Assembly (NCBI GenBank): GCA_947258705.1
Contig: CAMYJA010000015.1
Location: forward strand, 1-41,086
Reading direction: 5' to 3'
Source: an uncultured Hyphomicrobiaceae bacterium
GTDB taxonomy: Bacteria; Pseudomonadota; Alphaproteobacteria; Rhizobiales; CAMYJA01
DNA: 41,086 nucleotides
The notes beneath the pieces were generated by a model that made no database searches, was not told the DNA's origin, and worked only from the letters and a program-made list of their open reading frames with translations. The first letter of the stretch is position 1; each line of letters starts with the position of its first letter. The position numbers and the translations under genes were made by a program. Below are positions 33,486 to 41,086 of this stretch, piece by piece.

Positions 33486-34892
33486 TCAAAAATGGATGAC
33501 GCGGCCATAGGCATCGAGAACGCTCTCGTGCATCATTTCGGACAGGGTCGGGTGGGGGAAGATGGTGTGCATCAGTTCGGCTTCCGTGGTCTCCAGGGTC
33601 TTGGCGATGGAATAGCCCTGAATGAGCTCGGTCACTTCGGCGCCGATCATGTGCGCACCCAGAAATTCACCGGTTTCGGCGTCGAAGATCGTCTTGACGA
33701 GCCCGTCGGGTTCGCCGAGGGCGATGGCCTTGCCGTTGCCCTGGTAGGGAAAACGGCCGACGCGGATTTCTCGTCCATCCTTTTTCGCCGCCTCTTCGGT
33801 CAGGCCGATGGACGCGACCTGCGGCGTCGCATAGGTGCAGCCCGGAATATTCGACGTATTCAGTGGATGCAAGCCTTCGATACCGGCGATTTTCTCGACG
33901 CAGAGGACGCCTTCATGGCTGGCTTTGTGGGCGAGCCATGGCGGTCCTGCGACATCGCCGATGGCATGGATGCCCGGCGCGCCCGTGCGGCACCATTCAT
34001 CGATGATGATGTGGCCGCGGTCGGTTTTCACGCCCGCCTCTTCAAGGCCGATATTCTCGATATTGCCGGTTATGCCGATGGCGAGGATGGCATGGGAGAC
34101 ATCGAGTTGCGTTGTATCGCCGCTCTTCGATTTGAGCATGGCGGAAACGCCGTCGCCGCTCACGTCGAGGGACTCCACCGTCGTGCCGGTATGAACGGTC
34201 ATGCCCTGTTTTTCAAAGGCCTTGCGGGCGATATCCGATATCTCGGCATCCTCGACCGGCAATATCCGGTCCATGACTTCGACAATAGTGACCTCGGCAC
34301 CGAGCGTGGCGTAAAAACTCGCAAATTCGATACCGATGGCGCCGGAGCCGATGACGAGAAGTTTTTCCGGCATGACATCGGGCATGAGGGCGTGCTTATA
34401 GGTCCAGACGCGTTTGCCGTCCGGTTTGAGATTGTCGAGAGTGCGGGCGCGGGCGCCGGTGGCGACGATGATGTTGTCGGCCTTGATTTCGGACGGCTGA
34501 TCCTCGGATTTCGACTTGATGGAAATCCTGCCGCCGCCCATCAACGACCCTTCGCCGTCAATCACGGTCACCTTGTTTTTCTTGAGGAGATAGCCGACGC
34601 CGCCGGTCAGTTTTCTTGCGACCTTGCGCGAGCGCTTGACGATCTTTTCAAGATCGAAACCGATATTGTCGGCGCTCAGGCCAAATTCATCGGCATGGTT
34701 CAGAAGCTGCAGAACCTCACTGGTGCGCAGGAGCGCCTTTGTTGGTATACAGCCCCAATTGAGGCAGATGCCGCCGAGATGCTCGCGTTCGATCAACACC
34801 GTGTTGAGGCCCAGTTGCGCGGCGCGAATGGCCGCAACATATCCGCCCGGACCACCGCCAAGGACGGCAATGTCGAATGATTGATCGCTCAC
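33486..34892 (-). CDS. lpdA: Dihydrolipoamide dehydrogenase (PDH E3)
   Basis: The protein has 468 residues and is an FAD/NAD flavoprotein. The N-terminal FAD motif is GGGPGGYVAAIRA, and the redox disulfide is Cys43-Cys48 in GGICLNWGCIPTKALL. The NAD motif is VIGSGAIGIEFASFYATLGAEVTIVE, and the second FAD segment is IHAIGDVAGPPWLAHKASHEG. The C-terminal dimer domain carries the catalytic His-Glu pair in HTIFPHPTLSEMMHE. It reoxidises dihydrolipoamide in the PDH complex. It is the last pdh gene on this strand, after the small lipoprotein gene. ATG 34890-34892 is the natural start. Confidence 0.96.
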   Translation of the reverse strand: MSDQSFDIAVLGGGPGGYVAAIRAAQLGLNTVLIEREHLGGICLNWGCIPTKALLRTSEVLQLLNHADEFGLSADNIGFDLEKIVKRSRKVARKLTGGVGYLLKKNKVTVIDGEGSLMGGGRISIKSKSEDQPSEIKADNIIVATGARARTLDNLKPDGKRVWTYKHALMPDVMPEKLLVIGSGAIGIEFASFYATLGAEVTIVEVMDRILPVEDAEISDIARKAFEKQGMTVHTGTTVESLDVSGDGVSAMLKSKSGDTTQLDVSHAILAIGITGNIENIGLEEAGVKTDRGHIIIDEWCRTGAPGIHAIGDVAGPPWLAHKASHEGVLCVEKIAGIEGLHPLNTSNIPGCTYATPQVASIGLTEEAAKKDGREIRVGRFPYQGNGKAIALGEPDGLVKTIFDAETGEFLGAHMIGAEVTELIQGYSIAKTLETTEAELMHTIFPHPTLSEMMHESVLDAYGRVIHF

Positions 34893-34938
34893 GCTCTATT
34901 CTTCCCGTTTGAAGTGAAGAAGAGCAGGCATATCGGAT

Positions 34939-35241
34939 TTAGCTTTTGACATGACATTTCGATGAGAGATAGCTGTCAAGGACCGAATTGTAACGGTCGA
35001 TCAGCTTGCGTTTTTTCGCCGAAACCTTGCGCCCGGCATTTTTCGCCTCGATGAGGCTGGGCACGCCGCGGGAATCGAGACGGCTGAGCTCCTTGCGCAA
35101 TGTTTTGCAATTTCCCCCGACCGAGGACACCATTGTACCGCCGCCGCCGCCGGCACAGCCCGTCAAAAGGCCGCCAAGCGCGAGACAGAGTGCAAGATTA
35201 ATGGCTCTGATGCCCCGAATTCCCGATTTTCCCCGTTTCAT
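34939..35241 (-). CDS. Small lipoprotein between pdhC and lpdA, unknown
   Basis: The protein has 100 residues. A basic N-terminus and hydrophobic stretch (INLALCLALGGLLTGC) end in the lipobox LTGC at about 26-29. A glycine run (AGGGGG) follows. The mature domain has two cysteines (NCKTLRKEL near 44 and SSKCHVKS at the end) that could form a disulfide. The helix-like, basic middle is KNAGRKVSAKKRKLIDRYNSVLDSYL. The family is not recognised. It lies 46 bases upstream of lpdA and 155 bases after pdhC on the same strand, so co-transcription with lpdA is likely although no metabolic link is evident. Confidence 0.7.
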   Translation of the reverse strand: MKRGKSGIRGIRAINLALCLALGGLLTGCAGGGGGTMVSSVGGNCKTLRKELSRLDSRGVPSLIEAKNAGRKVSAKKRKLIDRYNSVLDSYLSSKCHVKS

Positions 35242-35396
35242 TCAAATAGCTCCTTTGCGGGCGCTCTTTCGGCTCCCGATCCCGTTATAGCGGCCCTCGG
35301 CGTGATTCTGTACGCTTTTGCGTTTGCACAAGGAATTCCATGGAGTCGCTGAAAATGCAAGTTTTCTATGTCCTTTTTTTGATCACGAAAACTTTC

Positions 35397-36743
35397 TCAG
35401 ATTAACATCCGGACAGGATCTTCAATAAAGCCCTTGAACGCTTTCAGGAGATCGGCACCCAGCGCGCCATCGACAACCCTGTGATCGCAGGACAAGGTGC
35501 AGGACATGATGGTGGCGACATTGATCGCGTCGTCGTTGACGACCGGGCGCTGCTCGCCGGCGCCGACGGCCAGTATCGTTGCGTGGGGCGGATTGATGAC
35601 GGCGTCGAAGCTTTTGATGCCGAACATGCCGAGATTGGAAATGGACGTCGTGCCGCCCTGGTACTCATGCGGCGCCAGGCGGCGCTTGCGGGCGCGGGCG
35701 GCCAGGTCCTTTACCTCATTGGATATTTCGGACAGGGTTTTGAGATCGGCATGGCGGATTACGGGTGTGAAGAGGCCGCCTTCCACCGCCACGGCGACGC
35801 CTATATCGGAGCGCTGATGCAGGAGGCGTCCCTCTTCCGTCCAGGTGACATTGGCGTCGGGCACCTCCTGAAGGGCCAGAGCCAGCGCCTTGATGATGAA
35901 GTCGTTGACCGAAAGCTTGAAACGTCCCTCGGCGGCGTCGTTCATGCGTTTGCGCGCGCTCATAAGCTCGTTGAGCACACAATCGATATTCAGATAGAAA
36001 TGCGGGATTGTCGATTTTGCCTCAACCAGGCGCGTGGCGATGGTGCGCCTCATATTGTCGTGCGGCACAAGTTGATAGGAGTCCGGCTCATAGAGCGCGC
36101 GTATGGTGTCGTCGGACAGGGCCTGAGCCGGCGCTCTGGGCGTAACGGCCGTGCCTGCGGGGGCCTGTTGCCCAATGCCGGCCGTTTGGGCCGCCTCGAC
36201 GTCGCGCTTGGTGATGCGGCCGTTCGGTCCACTGCCCTTTATGGCCTGGAGCTCGATATTGGCGGCCCTGGCCAGACGGCGCGCGAGCGGACTTGCCGGG
36301 ATGCGGCTCGCCGTGGGCCACGGGATCTGGCCGTCAAGGGGGGCGTCCCCGCCATTTGAAGCTTTTCCCGATTGAGTTTGTGTCTGCACTTTGTCGGTTC
36401 CCTGTGTTGCCGGCGGGCCCGGCTCGGCGGCCCCGGCCCCTGTTTCGGCTGCCGCCGGCGCAAGTCCGGTGGTGATGTTTTCGAGAGCGTCCGGCCCCTC
36501 GCCTTCCTCAAGTATGATGGCAATCGGCTTGTTGACCGCCACGCCCTGAGCTCCCTCCTCGACGATGATACGGCCTATGGTGCCCTCATCGACGGCCTCG
36601 ACCTCCATCACCGCCTTGTCCGTCTCGATTTCCGCGATAACGTCGCCGGCGGATACTTCGTCGCCTTCCCTGACGTGCCATTTTGCCAGATTCCCCTCCT
36701 CCATGGTGGGGGAAAGCGCCGGCATGAGAATTTGGATGGGCAT
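35397..36743 (-). CDS. pdhC: PDH E2, dihydrolipoyllysine acetyltransferase
   Basis: The protein has 448 residues. The single N-terminal lipoyl domain has the lipoylated Lys43 in [11 protein letters not shown]. An Ala/Pro-rich linker, the peripheral subunit-binding domain (PASPLARRLARAANIELQAIKGSGPNGRITKRDVEAA) and the catalytic domain follow. The catalytic domain ends with CDHRVVDGALGADLLKAF, whose HRVVDG holds the catalytic His and Asp. It forms the core of the pyruvate dehydrogenase complex and makes acetyl-CoA. The gene is separated from pdhB by a GFA-family gene. The lipoyl-domain start is nearly identical to that of PdhB. Confidence 0.96.
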   Translation of the reverse strand: MPIQILMPALSPTMEEGNLAKWHVREGDEVSAGDVIAEIETDKAVMEVEAVDEGTIGRIIVEEGAQGVAVNKPIAIILEEGEGPDALENITTGLAPAAAETGAGAAEPGPPATQGTDKVQTQTQSGKASNGGDAPLDGQIPWPTASRIPASPLARRLARAANIELQAIKGSGPNGRITKRDVEAAQTAGIGQQAPAGTAVTPRAPAQALSDDTIRALYEPDSYQLVPHDNMRRTIATRLVEAKSTIPHFYLNIDCVLNELMSARKRMNDAAEGRFKLSVNDFIIKALALALQEVPDANVTWTEEGRLLHQRSDIGVAVAVEGGLFTPVIRHADLKTLSEISNEVKDLAARARKRRLAPHEYQGGTTSISNLGMFGIKSFDAVINPPHATILAVGAGEQRPVVNDDAINVATIMSCTLSCDHRVVDGALGADLLKAFKGFIEDPVRMLI

Positions 36744-36754
36744 GGATGCTTTCC

Positions 36755-37186
36755 TTATTGAATAGGCTCTTGCCGGTCTTTTGCCGCGATATTTTCTTCC
36801 CAGTGCCTGCCATCGAAAGCTTCGATATTGATCGAGGTAAATTCATCCGGATCAAGGCAACGCAGATTGACGCTCCATCCTTCCGGGTGGGACCTGGGAC
36901 GGTAAAAGCTTTTAATGCCGCAAATGCCGCAAAACAGATGATCGGCGGTGCCGGTGTTGAACCGGTAGCTTGTCAGTTTGTCTTCGCCTTTCAGGAGCCG
37001 GAACTGCTCATCGGTCACAATGGCATGCAGATAGCCGCTTCGGCTGCAAATCGAGCAATTACATTCCGTGACTTTCACCTCGTCAGGAAGGAAAACCTGA
37101 TAACGTACGGCTCCACAATGGCAACCGCCATCGTGCCAGATGCCTTCCCGCTCGACCCGGGTCGGGATTTCGCGATCAGGAGACAT
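36755..37186 (-). CDS. GFA/CENP-V-family zinc protein inside the pdh operon
   Basis: The protein has 143 residues. The zinc ligands of the glutathione-dependent formaldehyde-activating (GFA) fold are visible: [10 protein letters not shown] (Cys22, Cys24), [11 protein letters not shown] (Cys42, Cys44, Cys47) and [30 protein letters not shown] (Cys86, Cys89). Family members bind glutathione-adducts or act as S-hydroxymethyl-glutathione-type enzymes, but most are uncharacterised, so the true substrate is unknown. It overlaps the pdhB 3' end by 11 bases and stops 11 bases before the pdhC start, so it is translated within the pdh transcript. A role in aldehyde or thiol handling near PDH is speculative. 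Confidence 0.88.
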   Translation of the reverse strand: MSPDREIPTRVEREGIWHDGGCHCGAVRYQVFLPDEVKVTECNCSICSRSGYLHAIVTDEQFRLLKGEDKLTSYRFNTGTADHLFCGICGIKSFYRPRSHPEGWSVNLRCLDPDEFTSINIEAFDGRHWEENIAAKDRQEPIQ

Positions 37187-38582
37187 AGCAAACGGCTCTC
37201 ACGGCCTTGACCACGTCCTCCGCGTTCGGCAAGGCGAGCTTTTCGAGATTGGCGGCATAGGGCATGGGAACATCGGTTCCGGTGACCCTTGTCGGCGGCG
37301 CATCGAGATGGTCGAAGGCCTCGCTCGTAACGCGCTGGCAGACTTCCGTGCCGACCGAGCCCACCGGCCATGATTCCTCGACCGTGACGAGGCGGTTGGT
37401 CTTTTTGACGGAATTGATAACGGTTTCCATGTCCAGGGGGCGCAGGGTCCTGAGATCGACGATCTCGGCCTCGATATTGTCGCCCGACAATATTTCGGCG
37501 GCGGCATGGGCATAATCCATGCTGCGCGAATAGGAGACGATGGTGACGTCCTTGCCCTCACGGGCAATCCGCGCCTTGCCGATGGGAAGCACCCAGTCGT
37601 CAAGATCCGGCACGTCGAAGCTCTGGCCGTAGATAATTTCATTTTCGAGAAAGACGACCGGATTGGGGTCGCGTATGGCGGCCTTCAACAATCCCTTGGC
37701 GTCGGATGCGGTATAGGGGGCTACGACTTTCAGGCCGGGGATCTGGGCGTACCAGGCGGCATAGCACTGGCTGTGCTGGGCGGCCACCCGGGCGGCGGCA
37801 CCATTGGGGCCTCTGAAGACGATCGGACAGCGCATCTGCCCGCCCGACATGTAAAGGGTTTTGGCGGCCGAATTGACGATGTGGTCAATGGCCTGCATGG
37901 CAAAATTGAAGGTCATGAATTCCACGATGGGCCTGAGCCCGGCCATTGCCGCCCCCGTGCCGATGCCGGTGAAGCCATATTCCGTGATCGGCGTGTCGAT
38001 GACCCGGGCGGCCGAGAATTCCTGCAACAGGCCCTGGGAGATTTTATAAGCACCCTGATATTCGGCGACCTCCTCGCCCATGAGAAAAACATTTTCGTCA
38101 CGGCGCATTTCCTCGGCCATGGCATCGCGCAGCGCTTCGCGGACGGTGGTCGAGGTAAAGCCGGTGCCTTCCGGGACCTCCGGATCCCGGCCGACAGCAG
38201 GCGCGGCGGCTGTCTGAATCCGGCCCTTGTCGCCAGCCTGACCGGCGTCCGCCGGTGCGGTTTCGGGCGATTGCGGCGCCTGGGCCGGTTCGGGCCGGGC
38301 AGCAGCCGCAGTCGCTGCGCCAATGTCCGACTCGTCCTCGCCATCCAGCAATATGATCGCGATCGGCGTGTTGACCTTGACGCCTTCGGTGCCGTTGTCC
38401 ACGAGTATCCTGGCCAGGGTTCCCTCATCGACGGCCTCGACCTCCATCACCGCCTTGTCGGTTTCGATTTCGGCCAGGACGTCCCCCGAGGCCACGGAGG
38501 CCCCTTCCTCGACATGCCATTTCGCCAATGTCCCCTCTTCCATGGTGGGGGACAGGGCAGGCATCAATACTTCACTCGGCAT
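37176..38582 (-). CDS. pdhB: PDH E1 beta subunit with N-terminal lipoyl domain
   Basis: The protein has 468 residues. An N-terminal lipoyl domain (Lys43 in [11 protein letters not shown]) and an Ala/Pro linker precede the transketolase-like E1 beta body, which starts near [37 protein letters not shown]. The C-terminal transketolase domain contains [16 protein letters not shown]. It pairs with PdhA to decarboxylate pyruvate and reductively acetylate lipoate. The extra lipoyl domain on E1 beta is a known alphaproteobacterial feature. It follows pdhA by 54 bases. Confidence 0.96.
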   Translation of the reverse strand: MPSEVLMPALSPTMEEGTLAKWHVEEGASVASGDVLAEIETDKAVMEVEAVDEGTLARILVDNGTEGVKVNTPIAIILLDGEDESDIGAATAAAARPEPAQAPQSPETAPADAGQAGDKGRIQTAAAPAVGRDPEVPEGTGFTSTTVREALRDAMAEEMRRDENVFLMGEEVAEYQGAYKISQGLLQEFSAARVIDTPITEYGFTGIGTGAAMAGLRPIVEFMTFNFAMQAIDHIVNSAAKTLYMSGGQMRCPIVFRGPNGAAARVAAQHSQCYAAWYAQIPGLKVVAPYTASDAKGLLKAAIRDPNPVVFLENEIIYGQSFDVPDLDDWVLPIGKARIAREGKDVTIVSYSRSMDYAHAAAEILSGDNIEAEIVDLRTLRPLDMETVINSVKKTNRLVTVEESWPVGSVGTEVCQRVTSEAFDHLDAPPTRVTGTDVPMPYAANLEKLALPNAEDVVKAVRAVCYVS

Positions 38583-38636
38583 AGTTGTTTCCAGTCGCTA
38601 TGCGGCCTGCAGATATCTGCGGCAGCCGCTTTTTCG

Positions 38637-39698
38637 TCAGGCTTCGACCAGTATGTCGGTCATGAGTTCGGATATATCCGGTTCGGGATCGTTTTGCGCA
38701 AATTCCGCCGCATCGCTGACGATGGCGCGAATTTCGCGGTCAATTTCTTTCAGGTCCGCCTCATCTTTCCCGGCGGCCAGGAGGCGGTCGCGCACCATCT
38801 GAATGGCGTCATGTTCCTCGCGTTCCTTTTTGACTTCTTCGCGGGAGCGGTATTTTGCCGGGTCCGACATGGAATGGCCGCGATAGCGATAGGTCAGCAT
38901 TTCGAGAATATAGGGACCGTTGCCGGCCCGGATCCATTCCAGAGCCTTCGATCCGGCGGCATGGACGGCGCGTATATCCATACCGTCGACCTGTTCGCCC
39001 TCGATACCGAAGCTTTGGCCGCGCTGGGACATATCGGTTGTCGCGGATGCGCGCTCGACACTTGTGCCCATGCCGTATTTGTTATTTTCAATGACGTAGA
39101 GCACGGGCAGGGACCAGAGCTTGGCCATGTTGAAGGATTCATATACCTGTCCCTGGTTGGCCGCCCCTTCGCCAAAATAGGTAATGCTTACATTGCCGTT
39201 GTTTCGGTATTTATTGGCGAATGCGAGGCCCGTTCCGAGAGGCACCTGACCGCCGACTATGCCGTGGCCGCCATAGAAGTTCTTCTCGATGGAAAACATG
39301 TGCATCGAGCCGCCCTTGCCTTTCGAATAACCACCCTGCCGGCCGGTCAGTTCGGCCATGACGCCCTTGGGATCCATGCCCGTGGCCAGCATGTGGCCGT
39401 GATCACGATAGCTGGTAATGACCTGATCGCCATCCTTGAGCGCCATCTGCATGCCGATGACAACGGCTTCCTGTCCGATATAGAGATGGCAAAAGCCGCC
39501 GATCAATCCCATGCCGTAAAGCTGACCGGCTTTTTCTTCAAAGCGACGGATGAGCAGCATTTGCCGATAGGCGTGGATGTCTTCATCAGTGGAAAATGCC
39601 GCCTCGTCGCCTGTGGATGTCTTAGCCTTGGTGCCGTTTACCTGTGTCCCGTTTGATTCGTCAGGTTTTCGGGACGTTGCTTTTTTTTGGGCCGCCAT
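38637..39698 (-). CDS. pdhA: PDH E1 alpha subunit
   Basis: The protein has 353 residues. The body starts at AYRQMLLIRRFEEKAGQLYGMGLIGGFCHLYIGQEAV, typical of E1 alpha. The thiamine-diphosphate motif is GEGAANQGQVYESFNMAKLWSLPVLYVIENN, with Glu in place of the usual Asp of GDG. The phosphorylation-loop-like segment YRYRGHSMSDPAKYRSREEV is present. It uses ThDP to decarboxylate pyruvate. A Lys/Ser/Thr-rich N-terminal tail of about 30 residues precedes the fold. It is the first pdh gene; its 274-base upstream spacer carries direct repeats and a palindrome. Confidence 0.95.
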   Translation of the reverse strand: MAAQKKATSRKPDESNGTQVNGTKAKTSTGDEAAFSTDEDIHAYRQMLLIRRFEEKAGQLYGMGLIGGFCHLYIGQEAVVIGMQMALKDGDQVITSYRDHGHMLATGMDPKGVMAELTGRQGGYSKGKGGSMHMFSIEKNFYGGHGIVGGQVPLGTGLAFANKYRNNGNVSITYFGEGAANQGQVYESFNMAKLWSLPVLYVIENNKYGMGTSVERASATTDMSQRGQSFGIEGEQVDGMDIRAVHAAGSKALEWIRAGNGPYILEMLTYRYRGHSMSDPAKYRSREEVKKEREEHDAIQMVRDRLLAAGKDEADLKEIDREIRAIVSDAAEFAQNDPEPDISELMTDILVEA

Positions 39699-39775
39699 AT
39701 GTCCTCATGGTGAATTTCGTCACTCTTAAAAATACACTGTTTGTGTCGCATGGAAACGCGTTCAGCACAATAAGA

Positions 39776-39836
39776 TTGCGCCTGTTGCAGGGCAAGTTTG
39801 CGCCTGTTGCACAGCTTGAAAGCACAATTTTTGTGC
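39776..39836. promoter_or_regulatory. Candidate operators before pdhA
   Basis: Two exact copies of TTGCGCCTGTTGCA (39776-39789 and 39798-39811) are spaced 22 bases apart, two helical turns. A palindrome GCACAA-TTT-TTGTGC (39822-39836) follows, and a further GCACAA lies at 39765-39770. All are 65-140 bases upstream of the pdhA start codon in a spacer with no gene. They look like binding sites for a pdh regulator of unknown identity. Confidence 0.5.
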
Positions 39837-39972
39837 AAATCCCGCTTTGCGCCATTGCGGTCCGTGCGAACGCCTGAAAAAGACGCAACCTACCCCCATA
39901 AAGAGCAAGCGATTGTTGGAATACTGCAAATATCAGGTTTATGTTAAATGGGGAGGATCGTACCGGGCCTGC

Positions 39973-40299
39973 TTAGCGATGCCCATCATCGAGGATGATG
40001 ATGTCGTCGGCCCTGGCAAAGTTCAGAATATCCCGGGCTTTTTCTTCGAGCATGTCATGATCAACGTTGCCATCGCTCATCAAGGCGATGTCGCGCTCAA
40101 GGCGGAACTGCACAGCCTCGAGTCCGGCCAGCTTGCGCTCCAGACGGAGCGCTTGACTATACAAACTGGACCGAGCTTCGAGACCGTGCTTGCCTTTAAT
40201 CGCATGATAGGCAAAATAGCTCATTAAAAACAAACAGATAAGCGACACTAGAATCTGTCCGGGCGCTATTCCACGCCGATCATTATAAGGCATACGCAA
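39973..40299 (-). CDS. ftsB: Septum formation initiator FtsB/DivIC-like
   Basis: The protein has 108 residues. One N-terminal membrane helix (ILVSLICLFLMSYFAYHAI) follows a short basic cytoplasmic tail. A periplasmic coiled coil (LEARSSLYSQALRLERKLAGLEAVQFRLERDIALM) comes next, and the conserved segment DMLEEKARDILNFARADDIIIL matches the FtsB/DivIC domain end. It links FtsL and FtsQ in the divisome. The position between eno and pdhA is the conserved location in alphaproteobacteria. The start is ATG 40299 or, two codons later, ATG 40293. Confidence 0.9.
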   Translation of the reverse strand: MRMPYNDRRGIAPGQILVSLICLFLMSYFAYHAIKGKHGLEARSSLYSQALRLERKLAGLEAVQFRLERDIALMSDGNVDHDMLEEKARDILNFARADDIIILDDGHR

Positions 40300-40379
40300 T
40301 ACTCAAATGCCACTCAACCAACCGAAACGCATATCTGCCACGCAACATTACTTTGCAAACGCGTTCGATGCTCTGAACA

Positions 40380-40411
40380 CACCCTTGATAACGCGCTGAT
40401 GGTTAAGGGTG
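40380..40411. promoter_or_regulatory. Dyad CACCCTT-N18-AAGGGTG upstream of ftsB
   Basis: Perfect 7-bp arms lie 80-110 bases before the ftsB start. The arm on the ftsB strand reads CACCCTTAACCAT and so contains TTAACCAT, which resembles a CtrA half-site. Only one half is present, so cell-cycle control is a guess. Confidence 0.3.
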
Positions 40412-40448
40412 AGTAAAACAGCGTCGTAATTTTTGTTTTGAGGGAAAA

Positions 40449-40470
40449 TAAAAAACCTGCGGGTTTTTTA
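40449..40470 (-). terminator. Bidirectional-looking intrinsic terminator after eno
   Basis: AAAAAACC pairs with GGTTTTTT across a short loop, giving a T run on either strand. It lies about 40 bases after the eno stop codon (minus strand). Confidence 0.65.
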
Positions 40471-40486
40471 CTCTACGCATTTCTGG

Positions 40487-41086
<600 letters not shown>

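Noticed and set aside
33492-34880. A 462-codon open frame antisense to lpdA
   Set aside because: It is a shadow of the E3 gene; its composition is the mirror of lpdA codons.
37506-39656. A 716-codon open frame on the plus strand, antisense to pdhB and pdhA
   Set aside because: It mirrors the codon structure of two certain genes in GC-rich DNA and shows no domain, signal or ribosome binding site. Such long shadows are expected here.

Overview
The window is chromosomal DNA of a GC-rich alphaproteobacterium. The main evidence is gene order: enolase, ftsB, pdhA, pdhB, pdhC, lpd, lipA, coq10 and cinA, then ispDF and dusB-ntrB-ntrC-ntrY-ntrX-trkA-trkH-dat-hfq-hflX. The fused ispDF, the lipoyl domain on PDH E1 beta and the NtrYX pair all fit that class. 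A genus cannot be named from sequence reading alone. Nearly everything is core metabolism and regulation; no phage, plasmid, CRISPR array, rRNA or tRNA was recognised.

Layout. 1-945 holds the N-terminal part of a membrane-anchored TPR protein (minus strand, cut by the left edge). 1215-5984 is a mixed region: a small lipoprotein, mazG, an exported thioredoxin-fold protein, an Lpg1974-like outer-membrane barrel protein, a sulfotransferase and a 50-residue exported peptide. 6174-13622 is a complete phosphate module on the plus strand, phoR-pstS-pstC-pstA-pstB-phoU-phoB, with a clear Pho box before pstS. 13631-27297 is a long minus-strand block read from dusB: ntrBC (nitrogen status), ntrYX (envelope/redox/nitrogen signalling), trkA and trkH (K+ uptake), a D-amino-acid transaminase, hfq and hflX. 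27520-29916 (plus) carries ispDF, a MarR regulator and a CinA/PncC amidase. 29956-41086 (minus) is the pyruvate dehydrogenase/lipoate block: enolase makes PEP, PDH E1/E2/E3 make acetyl-CoA, LipA makes the lipoyl cofactor, and a COQ10-like START protein serves ubiquinone. A GFA-family zinc protein and a small lipoprotein are interleaved with the PDH genes.

The most unusual item is at 32928-33388. A small GIY-YIG nuclease gene sits alone on the plus strand inside the minus-strand block, enclosed by a 31-bp inverted repeat. The core of the repeat is a 20-bp palindrome of the ATTCCC-N8-GGGAAT type, resembling neisserial dRS3. A third, solo copy at 1055-1074 has a paired base change that keeps the palindrome. 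This looks like a small nuclease-plus-palindrome cassette, comparable in logic to REP/RAYT systems. Other points of note are an NtrX without the GAFTGA loop, a PhoR without membrane segments, many short (12-19 bp) tandem duplications in spacers and at gene ends, and candidate operators before the barrel-protein, ntrY, trkA, marR, ftsB and pdhA genes.
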